A DNA stretch of 39,578 bases from Burkholderia sp. 8Y. Its GTDB lineage: Bacteria; Pseudomonadota; Gammaproteobacteria; Burkholderiales; Burkholderiaceae. Below are positions 1 through 7,587 of the stretch, one piece after another. A program made the position numbers and the translations under genes. The notes beneath the pieces were generated by a model that saw only the letters and a program-made list of their open reading frames with translations, did not search any database and was not told the origin of the DNA. The stretch's first letter is position 1. Each line of letters opens with the position of its first letter. The DNA lies in the NCBI RefSeq assembly GCF_902506145.1, contig NZ_LR733524.1, positions 1-39,578 on the forward strand. Direction: 5' to 3'.

Positions 1-117
1 ACCGCTGATGCGATGCAGGATGGACACCTTGCCCGCCCACGGCAAGCGATACTTCGCGATCTGTCCAAGCCCGATGTTCCGGTACTCGGGCCTTGGTTTT
101 TTTACGGCTTCAGCCAT
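1..117 (-). CDS. sdhC: Succinate dehydrogenase cytochrome b556 subunit, N-terminal fragment
   Basis: This is the first 39 codons of a gene that runs off the left edge of the window. The peptide carries RPEYRNIG followed by RLPWAGKVSILHRISG. The S-I-L-H-R-x-S-G block is the SdhC signature in which the Ser and Arg line the ubiquinone site in the Escherichia coli enzyme. SdhC is one of the two membrane anchors of complex II and binds haem b and quinone in the inner membrane. The start codon at 117 is preceded on the minus strand by an AGAAGGG ribosome-binding site. The rest of the operon (sdhD, sdhA, sdhB) would lie to the left. The gene is divergent from the LysR gene at 314, so the 196 bases between them hold both promoters. 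Length cannot be judged because the gene is cut. Confidence 0.85.
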   Translation of the reverse strand, partial: MAEAVKKPRPEYRNIGLGQIAKYRLPWAGKVSILHRISG

Positions 118-200
118 GCTAGACCCCTTCTTTCTGAATTCCGATGAACGCAGGCGCCGCCCGCACGCGTTGGCGCGACTTCGCGCACGCTTCAAAACGG

Positions 201-232
201 GCGCGGAGTGCGTAGCAGGCGCGCGGAGTGCG
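201..232. repeat. Two direct copies of a 12-base unit in the sdhC-lysR intergenic region
   Basis: The 12-mer GCGCGGAGTGCG occurs at 201-212 and again at 221-232, exactly 20 bases apart, about two helical turns. It lies between the divergent sdhC and LysR starts. It could be a paired protein-binding site on one face of the helix, or a chance GC-rich repeat. No protein is assigned. Confidence 0.45.
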
Positions 233-293
233 CGACAGCGGTATTTTGTCGCGCGATTGTTATACTGTCCAATATCTATCTCCTCTATCTGAA

Positions 294-308
294 ATACGTT
301 TGGCGTAT
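294..308. promoter_or_regulatory. LysR-type operator ATAC-N7-GTAT
   Basis: The sequence is ATAC at 294-297, seven bases, then GTAT at 305-308, a perfect dyad of the form known for CatR/CbnR/BenM-type LysR proteins. It ends five bases before the start codon of the LysR gene at 314, so binding there would block its own expression. A second ATAC lies at 262-265, 32 bases upstream, but without a matching GTAT arm. A perfect autoregulatory site with a weaker neighbour is usual for this subfamily. Confidence 0.6.
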
Positions 309-313
309 ATCGC

Positions 314-1216
314 ATGGAACTGCGTCACCTCCGGTATTTTCTGGCCGTCGCGGAAGAGTTGAACGTGACGCGCGCAGCGGAACGCCTTGGCATCGGTCAG
401 CCGCCGCTGAGCCAGCAGATTCACGCGCTCGAAGACGAAATCGGCGTGCGGCTCTTTCGCCGGACTGGGCACGGCGTCGTGCTGACCGAAGCCGGCGAAG
501 CGTTTGCCAGCGACGCGCGGCGCATTCTGCAAGACGCCCGCGCCGCCGTCGAGAATGCGCAGAGCGCGGGGCGCGGCGAAATGGGGCAGCTGAACATCGG
601 CTTCACGGGGTCGGCTGCGTTCAATCCGGTCGTGTCGAAGCTGATCCGCGCGTATCGCCAGTCGTATCCGAACGTCGTGCTGACGCTCGCCGAAGGCAAC
701 ACGGCGCAACTGCTCGCCTGGCTCGACGCGGGCACCGTGGACGTCGCGTTCGTGCGCCTCGGCAGTCAGTCACCGGCGGGCGTCGAATTCAATCACATCG
801 CCATCGAGCCGATGCGCGCCGTGCTGCCAAGCACGCATCCGCTTGCCAGAAGAAAGAAGATCGCGTTGTCCGCGCTGGCTGACGACCCCTTCGTCATGCT
901 TCCTCGCGTGGCGAGCCCGACGCTGCATGATGTGATCGTCGGCGCGTGCAGGGAGGCGGGATTCGAGCCCATCGCTGGGCAGCAGGCGCCGCAGCTCTCG
1001 TCGGTGGTGAATCTGGTCGCGGCGGGGTTCGGCGTATCGCTCGTGCCTGCGTCCGTGTGCCAGATTCAGGTGGAGGGCGTCGCGTATCGCGAGGTGTCGG
1101 GCAAGGTCATTCCAATCCGGCTCGTGCTGGCTTCACGGATAGAAGCGACGCGCGCTAAGACCGCGAACTTCATCGAAACGGCGCGCGCGTTCGCTTCTTC
1201 CATCGATGCGCTTTGA
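314..1216 (+). CDS. LysR-family transcriptional regulator (CatR/BenM-like N-terminus)
   Basis: The product is a 300-residue one-component regulator of normal LysR length. The first 60 residues form the winged helix-turn-helix (MELRHLRYFLAVAEE, then TRAAERLGIGQPPLSQQI), and the rest is the periplasmic-binding-like effector domain. The MELRHLRYF-AVAEE start and QPPLSQQI recognition helix are typical of the subgroup that includes CatR, CbnR and BenM, which respond to aromatic or chloroaromatic catabolites. The effector here is not known. The gene is divergent from sdhC and carries a perfect ATAC-N7-GTAT box at 294-308, which suggests autoregulation and possibly control of sdhC. No strong Shine-Dalgarno sequence is seen, because the operator occupies that place. 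Confidence 0.9.
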   Translation: MELRHLRYFLAVAEELNVTRAAERLGIGQPPLSQQIHALEDEIGVRLFRRTGHGVVLTEAGEAFASDARRILQDARAAVENAQSAGRGEMGQLNIGFTGSAAFNPVVSKLIRAYRQSYPNVVLTLAEGNTAQLLAWLDAGTVDVAFVRLGSQSPAGVEFNHIAIEPMRAVLPSTHPLARRKKIALSALADDPFVMLPRVASPTLHDVIVGACREAGFEPIAGQQAPQLSSVVNLVAAGFGVSLVPASVCQIQVEGVAYREVSGKVIPIRLVLASRIEATRAKTANFIETARAFASSIDAL

Positions 1217-1296
1217 GGCGTTCCCTGGCGGATAACGTTGCGTCGCAATGGCATGCGCATTGCGGAGCATCGCAGGCAGTCGAAAGGAGAACGCAC

Positions 1297-1638
1297 ATGA
1301 AGAACGTATCCAGGGCATGGCTCGCAGCGGCGACGGTGTCGCTATCCAGCGCGGCGTTCGCCGCGGGCAGCGCCGGCCTCGGCGGCATGGGCGACGCCAA
1401 ACACACGGGCGGAGTCAGCGCAGGCGAGTCGACCGGCGGCAATGGCGGAACGAGCGCCGCCGCGACCGGCGCGACGGGCGGCCCGGGCGGAACGACGGGC
1501 GGCGCGGGCGGAACGGGCAACGCCGGCGGAACCGGCGGCGGCCGAACCGCCGCGACGCCGGGCAGCGGCAACGGCGGTACACCGGCAGGCCGCGAATCTT
1601 CGACCGGGTCGATGAGGAACGGCGGCGCGGGACAGTAA
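1297..1638 (+). CDS. Small secreted glycine-rich protein
   Basis: The product has 113 residues. The start at 1297 is chosen because AAAGGAG lies just upstream and the peptide then begins with a clear Sec signal peptide (MKNVSRAWLAAATVSLSS, cleavage after AFA near residue 22). The mature part is almost entirely Gly, Thr, Ala, Ser and Asn, with short GGTGG, GGPGG and GGAGG repeats and no Cys. It is low-complexity and probably unfolded or fibrous in the periplasm or outside the cell. No enzymatic motif is visible. Function is unknown, and the real gene is favoured by its start site and signal peptide rather than by family recognition. It is convergent with the ABC operon that ends at 1711. Confidence 0.65.
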   Translation: MKNVSRAWLAAATVSLSSAAFAAGSAGLGGMGDAKHTGGVSAGESTGGNGGTSAAATGATGGPGGTTGGAGGTGNAGGTGGGRTAATPGSGNGGTPAGRESSTGSMRNGGAGQ

Positions 1639-1656
1639 GCGTCTGACGCGCGTTTC

Positions 1657-1701
1657 AACCGCAAACGCATCGCGCATGAAGGCGCGCGATGCGTTGCGGT
1701 T
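1657..1701. terminator. Long inverted repeat between convergent genes
   Basis: The left arm at 1657-1675 and right arm at 1684-1701 pair over 18 bases with one bulged A and an 8-base loop. It lies between the stop of the glycine-rich gene (1638) and the stop of the ABC binding protein (1711), so it can serve both strands. No T-tract follows on either strand, so it is a hairpin of terminator position rather than a textbook intrinsic terminator. Confidence 0.6.
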
Positions 1702-1710
1702 CGCACGCGA

Positions 1711-2652
1711 TCAGTCGTAAAGCACTGCCGCGATCTTGGGATCGCTCATGTTGCTCTTGTCGTACCAGTAAAAGCCGGTATCGACCTTCTTCGGCAGCTT
1801 TTCGCCCTTCAGCGCCTTTACCGCCGAATCGACCACGCATTTGCCGATGCCGATAGGGTTTTGCGTGATCGCACCGTACATCAGTCCGGAGTTGATGTCC
1901 TCCTTCTGCTCCTTGCCCGAGTCGTAGCCGATCAGCACGAGCTTCTTGCCCGACTCCTTGATGCCGATAGCCGCGCCTTCCGCCGAGCCCTCGTTCGCGC
2001 CGAAAATGCCCTTGATGTTGGGATTGGCCTGAATCATGGCCTTCGCGATTTCAGCGGACTTCAGGTGATCGCCGCCGCCATACTGCACCGACACGATCTT
2101 GATGTTCGGATGCTTCGACTTCATCTCGTTGAGAAAGCCATCGCGGCGGTCAATGCCGGTGCGGCTCGTCTGATCGTGCACGATCACGCCGACTTCGCCC
2201 GCATTGCCGATCGCGCCGGCCATCTTGTCGGCGGCGAGCGCGGCGGCGGCGAGGTTATCGGTCGCGCAGGTCGTGAGCGGAATGTCGCTATCGACGCCCG
2301 AGTCGAACGCGATCACCGGAATCTTGTTGTTCTGCGCGCGCTTGAGCAGCGGAATGGCGGCCTTGCTGTCGAGCGCGGCGATGCCGATGGCCTGCGGCTT
2401 CTTCGAGAGCGCCGCCGACAGCATGTCGATCTGCTTGTCGACCATCGCTTCCGTTTCGGGGCCTTCGAACGTCATTTTGACGTTATGCTCCTTTGCCGAT
2501 TGCTCCGCGCCCGACTTCACCGCTTGCCAGAACTGATGCTGAAACCCTTTGGAAATAAGCGGTATATACGGTTCGTCCGCGTAAGCCGTGTTCGTCGCAG
2601 CGGCTATTGCGCCAAAACCGATCAGGACACCGATGATTCTTCTTTTGAACAT
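1711..2652 (-). CDS. Sugar ABC transporter periplasmic binding protein, RbsB-like
   Basis: The product is a 313-residue periplasmic binding protein of the pentose/hexose class (RbsB, Peripla_BP_4). The start at 2652 is preceded by a strong AGGAGG eight bases upstream. A signal peptide ends near AYA-DEP (residue 25). The mature start IPLISKGFQHQFW is the usual beta-strand and ligand-loop beginning of RbsB-type proteins, and DSGVDSD and GANEGSAEG match hinge-region blocks. It captures the ligand and delivers it to the permease and ATPase encoded downstream. It is the first gene of a minus-strand set when read from the regulator side only in the sense of shared strand; physically it is last (regulator 6089, ATPase 5276, permease 3745, then this gene). 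Sugar acids or deoxysugars are likely ligands given the dehydratase next door. Confidence 0.9.
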   Translation of the reverse strand: MFKRRIIGVLIGFGAIAAATNTAYADEPYIPLISKGFQHQFWQAVKSGAEQSAKEHNVKMTFEGPETEAMVDKQIDMLSAALSKKPQAIGIAALDSKAAIPLLKRAQNNKIPVIAFDSGVDSDIPLTTCATDNLAAAALAADKMAGAIGNAGEVGVIVHDQTSRTGIDRRDGFLNEMKSKHPNIKIVSVQYGGGDHLKSAEIAKAMIQANPNIKGIFGANEGSAEGAAIGIKESGKKLVLIGYDSGKEQKEDINSGLMYGAITQNPIGIGKCVVDSAVKALKGEKLPKKVDTGFYWYDKSNMSDPKIAAVLYD

Positions 2653-2719
2653 GAAGGTTCTCCTCCTAGGTAGGCTGTCTCTCTTGATCTGCTGTTGAAT
2701 CTTTCCGCGCCGGCCAGGC

Positions 2720-3745
2720 TCAACGCTTTCTGCGACGCAGAATATCTCCATATACCGCGAGAATGATGATGAGTCCGGTCACGACGATCTGCCATTCCTG
2801 CGCGACCGACATAATGCGCAGACCGTTCGTCAGCACGCTCATGATGAACGCGCCGATGATCGTCCCGAGGATCGTGCCGGATCCGCCGCTCAACGACGTA
2901 CCGCCGATCACGACAGCCGCGATCGCATCCAGTTCATAGCCTTGTCCGAGCGCGGGCTGCGCCGAGTTCAGGCGCGAGGCGATCAGCAAGCCCGCAATGC
3001 CGCAAATCGCGCCGCCCAGGCCGTAAATCGCGATCTTCCAGCGATCCACGTTCACGCCCGACAGACGCACGGCTTCCTCGTTGCTGCCGAGCGCGAACGT
3101 GTAGCGGCCGAGCGCCGTGCGGTTGAGCGCGATGGAACTCGCGATCGCCACGACGAACAGAATCAACACCGAATTCGGAATCGGCACGCTCGGCAGGAAG
3201 TAGCCGATCAGCGAGTCCTGCGAAATCATGTAGAAGTTCTCGGTGTCGGTGAAGTAGATCGGCTTGTCCGACGACACCACGAGCGAAAGACCTTTGAGCA
3301 GCATCATCATGCCGAGCGTCGCGATGAACGGCGGAATCTTCATCTTGGCCGTGAGCGTGCCGGAGACCGTGCCGCACACCGCGCCTGTCGCGATGGCCGC
3401 GACGATGCCGACCCACATCGGCAGATGCCAGTAGGTGAGAAATACCCCGCAAATCACGGCGGTGAACGTCATCAGCGTGCCCACCGACAAGTCGATGCCG
3501 CCCGTCACGATCACGAAGGTGGACGCAATGGCGAGCACGCCATTGACCGCTGTCGCCTGCAAAATGCCGAGGATGTTATCCATCTGCATGAAGGCGGGCG
3601 ACGCGAAGCTGAAGAACACCAGCAGCAGAATCAGGCTCGCGAACGCGAGCAGCTTTTGCAGTGCGGTGGGCGAGAACACGCGTGCGCGCAAGCCGTTGGC
3701 GGGTTTCTCGCTGGCGAGCGCGGCGGTATCAGTGGGCTGTGTCAT
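2720..3745 (-). CDS. Sugar ABC transporter permease, RbsC-like
   Basis: The product is a 341-residue inner-membrane permease of the RbsC/XylH/AraH family (BPD_transp_2). The start MTQPTDTA at 3745 has AAGGA upstream, so the longer open frame beginning at 3829 is not needed. Around eight to ten hydrophobic helices are visible. Family marks include VNGVLAIASTFVIVTGGIDLSVG near residues 75-95 and AVVIGGTSLSGG in the C-terminal third, the latter being the conserved coupling-helix segment that contacts the ATPase. It forms the translocation pore for the sugar caught by the binding protein encoded 67 bases downstream. It lies 19 bases after the ATPase gene, consistent with one operon. Confidence 0.92.
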   Translation of the reverse strand: MTQPTDTAALASEKPANGLRARVFSPTALQKLLAFASLILLLVFFSFASPAFMQMDNILGILQATAVNGVLAIASTFVIVTGGIDLSVGTLMTFTAVICGVFLTYWHLPMWVGIVAAIATGAVCGTVSGTLTAKMKIPPFIATLGMMMLLKGLSLVVSSDKPIYFTDTENFYMISQDSLIGYFLPSVPIPNSVLILFVVAIASSIALNRTALGRYTFALGSNEEAVRLSGVNVDRWKIAIYGLGGAICGIAGLLIASRLNSAQPALGQGYELDAIAAVVIGGTSLSGGSGTILGTIIGAFIMSVLTNGLRIMSVAQEWQIVVTGLIIILAVYGDILRRRKR

Positions 3746-3764
3746 GTCTCGAGTCCTTGACGGT

Positions 3765-5276
3765 TCATGCCGCTTGTAGAGTCGGGCGTTGCGTCGCGAG
3801 CTGCATGATGCGTTCTTGCGTCGCAACACTTGCGGAAAGTTCTCCCGTGATGCGCCCTTCGCACATCACGACGATACGATCGCTCATGCGCAAGATCTCC
3901 GGCAACTCGGACGAGATCATCACGATGGCCTTGCCCTCTTCCGCGAGCGAGCGCAGCAAGCGATAGATTTCGCTCTTCGCGCCGACATCGATGCCGCGCG
4001 TGGGTTCGTCGAAGAAGAGCACGTCGCAGTCGCGTTCCAGCCACTTCGCGATCACGATCTTCTGCTGGTTGCCGCCGGAAAGCAGCCGCACGGGCTGCGT
4101 CGCGGAAGGCGTGCGAATGCCGAGCAGCTTGATGAAGTGCGAGGCGGTCTTGCGAATCTTCGAGCGCCGCAGGAACACGCGCGCCGTCAGGAACTTGCCG
4201 AGATTCGACATGACGATGTTCGATTCCACGTCCATGCCCGTTGCGAGGCCGAACCGCTTGCGGTCTTCCGACAGGTAGCCGATGCCGCGCGCCACGGCGT
4301 CGCTCGGCCTCTTGATGGACGCCTTCGCGCCCTTCACGATGATCTCGCCGGATTCCACCGGGTCCGCGCCGAACACCGCACGCGCGACTTCGGTGCGGCC
4401 CGCGCCCATGAGTCCCGCGAAGCCCAGTATTTCGCCCTTGCGCAGCGTGAAGCTCACGTCGCGCACGAGCGGCCCGGCATTCAGGTGCTTCACTTCCAGC
4501 GCGATTTCGCCCTGATGCGCGCCGCCCAGGAAAGATGTGAGGTCCGTGAGCGTTCTGCCGACCATCATGCCGATGATGCTCTCGACACTCGTGTCGCGCG
4601 CGTTCACCGTCGCCACATATTCGCCGTCGCGCAACACGGTCACGCGATCCGCAATCTGCTTGAGCTCGTCCATCTTGTGCGAGATGTAGACGATGCCTAC
4701 GCCCCGCTCCTTCAACTGACGAATGATGCGAAACAGTTCGGCGATTTCAGCATCGTTGAGCGCGGAGGTCGGTTCATCCATGATGAGCACGCGAGATTCG
4801 AACGACAACGCCTTCGCAATTTCCACCATCTGCTGACTCGCGACGGTCAGCGTGTCGACCACCGTGCGCGGATCAAGCTTCACATGCATGCGTTCGAGTA
4901 TCGCGCGCGCTTTTGCATTGAGCTTGTCTTCGTCGAGCAGCAGGCCCAACAGCTTGCGCGGCTCGCGTCCGATGAAGATATTCTGCGCGACGGTCAGATG
5001 ATTCATCAGATGCAGTTCCTGATGAATGATGCCGATACCGAGCGCCTGCGCCTCGCGGGGGCTCGTGAATTCAGCGGGCTTGCCATCGACGAGCATCTCG
5101 CCGGAATCGCGGCTATACACGCCCGCGAGAATCTTCATGAGCGTGGACTTGCCCGCGCCGTTCTCGCCCATCAGCGCGTGAACCTCGCCCGGCATGAGTT
5201 CGAACTGCACTTCATGCAGCGCACGCACGCCGGGAAAACGCTTGCTGAGCTTGCTGACGGAAATGAGCGGAGTCAT
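3765..5276 (-). CDS. Sugar ABC transporter ATP-binding protein, RbsA/MglA-like
   Basis: The product is a 503-residue double-domain ATPase of carbohydrate uptake class 2 (RbsA, MglA, XylG, AraG). The N-terminal domain has a full Walker A (GENGAGKST, residues 37-45) and the atypical signature VASQQMVEIAKAL. The C-terminal domain has the degenerate P-loop GLMGAGRTE and an intact signature LSGGNQQK, followed by FFDEPTRGIDVG. This asymmetry is normal for the family and means one active and one impaired ATP site. The start at 5276 gives the standard MTPLISVSKLSKRFPG beginning; there is no strong Shine-Dalgarno. It powers the importer with the permease and binding protein just downstream. The GntR regulator lies 54 bases upstream on the same strand. 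Confidence 0.92.
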   Translation of the reverse strand: MTPLISVSKLSKRFPGVRALHEVQFELMPGEVHALMGENGAGKSTLMKILAGVYSRDSGEMLVDGKPAEFTSPREAQALGIGIIHQELHLMNHLTVAQNIFIGREPRKLLGLLLDEDKLNAKARAILERMHVKLDPRTVVDTLTVASQQMVEIAKALSFESRVLIMDEPTSALNDAEIAELFRIIRQLKERGVGIVYISHKMDELKQIADRVTVLRDGEYVATVNARDTSVESIIGMMVGRTLTDLTSFLGGAHQGEIALEVKHLNAGPLVRDVSFTLRKGEILGFAGLMGAGRTEVARAVFGADPVESGEIIVKGAKASIKRPSDAVARGIGYLSEDRKRFGLATGMDVESNIVMSNLGKFLTARVFLRRSKIRKTASHFIKLLGIRTPSATQPVRLLSGGNQQKIVIAKWLERDCDVLFFDEPTRGIDVGAKSEIYRLLRSLAEEGKAIVMISSELPEILRMSDRIVVMCEGRITGELSASVATQERIMQLATQRPTLQAA

Positions 5277-5330
5277 GGAGTCGTCGTGAATGAGCGTTTG
5301 ATAAAGCCATCGAGCCAACCGATACCGGCG

Positions 5331-6089
5331 TCATGGCTCGAACAGGTCCGGCCTGTCCTTCGCCGAGCGATGCAACTCCGCGACGACCTGATCCAGATGG
5401 TCGTGCATGGCTTTGGCCGCGGCATCGGCTTTGCCCTTCTTGAGAGCTTCGAATATGCGTTCGTGTTCGTCGAGCGTATGCACGAGGCGCTCGGGGCTTG
5501 CAAGCAGCTGACGCGCACGGTCGAGCGCATTGCGCGACACCGCGACGATTTCCTTCACACGCGGCAGCGCAATGGCATCGAGCAGAATCTCGTGGAACGC
5601 CAGATCGAGCGCATGAAACGCGAGGCGCGCGCCATTCGCCACGGCTTCGCGCTGCTGCACGAGGTTGCTTTCCAGCGCCTCGAGCGTCGCTGCATCATGG
5701 AGGGCCGCGACGCCGCGCACGGTTTCCACTTCCAGCGCGCTGCGAATGAACAAATGCTGACGGATATCGCGCAGCGCGATGGGCTTCACGCGCGTGCCGC
5801 GCTGCGGCAAAACTTCGACGAGACCCGCGTGTTCGAGCCGGGCCAACGCCGCTGATACGGGAAAACGCGAAACGCCCATGCGTTCGCAAACGGCTATCTT
5901 GTCGATCATCATGCCCGGTTCGAGCGCAAGCGTGACGATAGCTTCGCGCAATGCCTCTTCCACCGCGCCCGTCAGACTGCCGCGCTGGCCGCCGCTGATC
6001 TTGTGCAGCGCATCATACGGACTACTCACGATGACCGCATCGGATGGAGGGCTCACGGCGCGCTTGATTTCCGTTGAAGATGCTAGCAT
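5331..6089 (-). CDS. GntR-family transcriptional regulator (FCD/FadR subgroup)
   Basis: The product has about 252 residues. An N-terminal GntR winged helix (LREAIVTLALEPGMMIDK, then MGVSRFPVSAALARLE) is followed by an all-helical FCD ligand domain with the metal-site histidines typical of the family (LDLAFHEILL, DEHERIFEAL, MHDHLDQVV). FCD regulators usually bind carboxylates such as sugar acids and release DNA on binding. The start at 6089 is chosen because it leaves a short linker before the helix-turn-helix; an upstream start at 6167 is possible but would run through the divergent promoter. A 12-base palindrome overlaps the start codon, so autoregulation is likely. Position between the ABC genes (same strand) and the dehydratase gene (divergent) suggests that it controls both. 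Confidence 0.88.
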   Translation of the reverse strand: MLASSTEIKRAVSPPSDAVIVSSPYDALHKISGGQRGSLTGAVEEALREAIVTLALEPGMMIDKIAVCERMGVSRFPVSAALARLEHAGLVEVLPQRGTRVKPIALRDIRQHLFIRSALEVETVRGVAALHDAATLEALESNLVQQREAVANGARLAFHALDLAFHEILLDAIALPRVKEIVAVSRNALDRARQLLASPERLVHTLDEHERIFEALKKGKADAAAKAMHDHLDQVVAELHRSAKDRPDLFEP

Positions 6090-6094
6090 GCTAG
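6083..6094. promoter_or_regulatory. Perfect 12-base palindrome over the gntR start codon
   Basis: CTAGCATGCTAG at 6083-6094 is a perfect dyad that includes the regulator's own ATG (6087-6089). A shorter dyad GTTG-T-CAAC lies at about 6109-6117. Both lie in the 141 bases separating the divergent gntR and dehydratase starts, where FadR-type regulators bind. Assignment to this GntR protein is inference. Confidence 0.5.
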
Positions 6095-6230
6095 AAAGCA
6101 GATTCGATGTTGTCAACGCGTGCAAACGCTTAAAGCGCGCAAAGTTGGCTGCATGGCCGCGCGGCATCGAAGCTCATCAGTGTTTTCCCGCAGACCGTAG
6201 TCGATCGCCATTGCCCCGGAGGGCATTCCA

Positions 6231-7532
6231 ATGACCACGATCACCAGGCTGTCCGTTCGGGACATCCGCTTTCCTACCTCGCGTTCACTCGACGGTTCCG
6301 ACGCGATGAACGCCGCGCCCGACTATTCCGCCACTTACGTCACGCTCGAAACCGATTCATCGGCCGGACTCAGTGGTCATGGACTGACTTTCACCATCGG
6401 ACGCGGCAACGAAATCTGCGTGGCTGCCGTGCAGGCGCTGAGTCATCTCGTCGTCGGCAAATCGCTCGAAGACATCGCGGCGAACATGGGTGCGTTCTGG
6501 CGTGAGATCACATCGGATAGTCAACTGCGCTGGATCGGCCCCGACAAAGGCGCGATTCATCTTGCGACTGCTGCTGTCGTGAACGCGGTCTGGGACTTGT
6601 GGGCGAAGGCCGAAGGCAAGCCCGTGTGGAAGCTGCTCGTCGACATGACGCCCGAAGAGCTCGTGCGTTGCCTCGACTTCCGCTATGTGACCGATGCGAT
6701 CACGCCTCACGAAGCGATTGCGCTGCTGCGTCGCCATGCCAGTACGCGCAGCGAGCGCGAGAAGGAAATGCTCGCGAACGGCTATCCGGCGTACACGACT
6801 TCGGCCGGATGGCTTGGTTATGACGACGAGAAGATTCGCCGCCTCGCGCGCGAAGGCGTCGCGCAAGGGTGGACGCATTTCAAGCAGAAGGTAGGCGGCA
6901 ATCTCGAAGAGGACGTGCGCCGCGCGCGCATTTTGCGCGAAGAGATCGGCGCGGATGCGAAGCTGATGATGGACGCTAATCAGGTATGGGAAGTCGATGA
7001 AGCCGTCGCGAACATGCGCCGGCTCGCCGAATTCGACCCTTGGTGGATCGAGGAGCCGACGAGCCCGGACGATATTCTCGGCCACGCCGCGATTCGCCGC
7101 AGGCTCGGTTCCATCGGCGTGGCGACCGGCGAGCATTGTCAGAACCGCGTCATGTTCAAGCAGCTGTTGCAGGCGCAAGCCATCGACTTCTGCCAGATCG
7201 ACAGTTGCCGTCTCGGCGGTTTAAACGAAGTGATCGTCGTGCTGTTGATGGCCGCGAAGTTCGGCGTTCCCGTGTGTCCGCACGCGGGCGGTGTCGGTTT
7301 GTGCGAGTACGTCCAGCATATTTCGCTCTTCGACTACATCTGCGTGTCGGCTTCGCTCGAGAACCGCGTGCTCGAATACGTGGATCACCTGCACGAGCAT
7401 TTCGTCGATCCCGTGGTCATCCGCAATGGCCGCTATATGCCGCCGCAACGTCCGGGCTACAGCATCGAGATTCACGCGCCGTCGCTCGATAAGCATCACT
7501 TTCCGGATGGAGAAGCGTGGCGGACGAATTGA
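6231..7532 (+). CDS. fucD: L-fuconate dehydratase (enolase superfamily)
   Basis: The product is a 433-residue enolase-superfamily enzyme of the mandelate racemase subgroup. The closest family recognised is L-fuconate dehydratase, which converts L-fuconate to 2-keto-3-deoxy-L-fuconate. Expected catalytic and metal residues are present: Lys218/Lys220 in HFKQKVG, Asp248 in MMDANQ, Glu274 in WWIEEP, Glu301 in ATGEHCQN and His351 in CPHAGG. Their numbering matches the characterised Xanthomonas enzyme as I recall it. Family blocks such as EPTSPDDILGH and NRVMFKQLLQA are strong. The start at 6231 has GGAGG ten bases upstream. It is the first gene of the plus-strand arm, 55 bases before the SDR gene, and divergent from the GntR regulator. 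A related acid sugar (for example galactonate or arabinonate) cannot be fully excluded as substrate. Confidence 0.9.
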   Translation: MTTITRLSVRDIRFPTSRSLDGSDAMNAAPDYSATYVTLETDSSAGLSGHGLTFTIGRGNEICVAAVQALSHLVVGKSLEDIAANMGAFWREITSDSQLRWIGPDKGAIHLATAAVVNAVWDLWAKAEGKPVWKLLVDMTPEELVRCLDFRYVTDAITPHEAIALLRRHASTRSEREKEMLANGYPAYTTSAGWLGYDDEKIRRLAREGVAQGWTHFKQKVGGNLEEDVRRARILREEIGADAKLMMDANQVWEVDEAVANMRRLAEFDPWWIEEPTSPDDILGHAAIRRRLGSIGVATGEHCQNRVMFKQLLQAQAIDFCQIDSCRLGGLNEVIVVLLMAAKFGVPVCPHAGGVGLCEYVQHISLFDYICVSASLENRVLEYVDHLHEHFVDPVVIRNGRYMPPQRPGYSIEIHAPSLDKHHFPDGEAWRTN

Positions 7533-7587
7533 ACGGCGCTGGAACAAAACCTGCGCGCTCAGGTGGTCTTTCATAAGGACGATCACC

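Noticed and set aside
3789..5855. 688-codon open frame on the plus strand
   Set aside because: It is antisense to the ABC ATPase and GntR genes, which have full family motifs; the frame is a by-product of high third-position GC.
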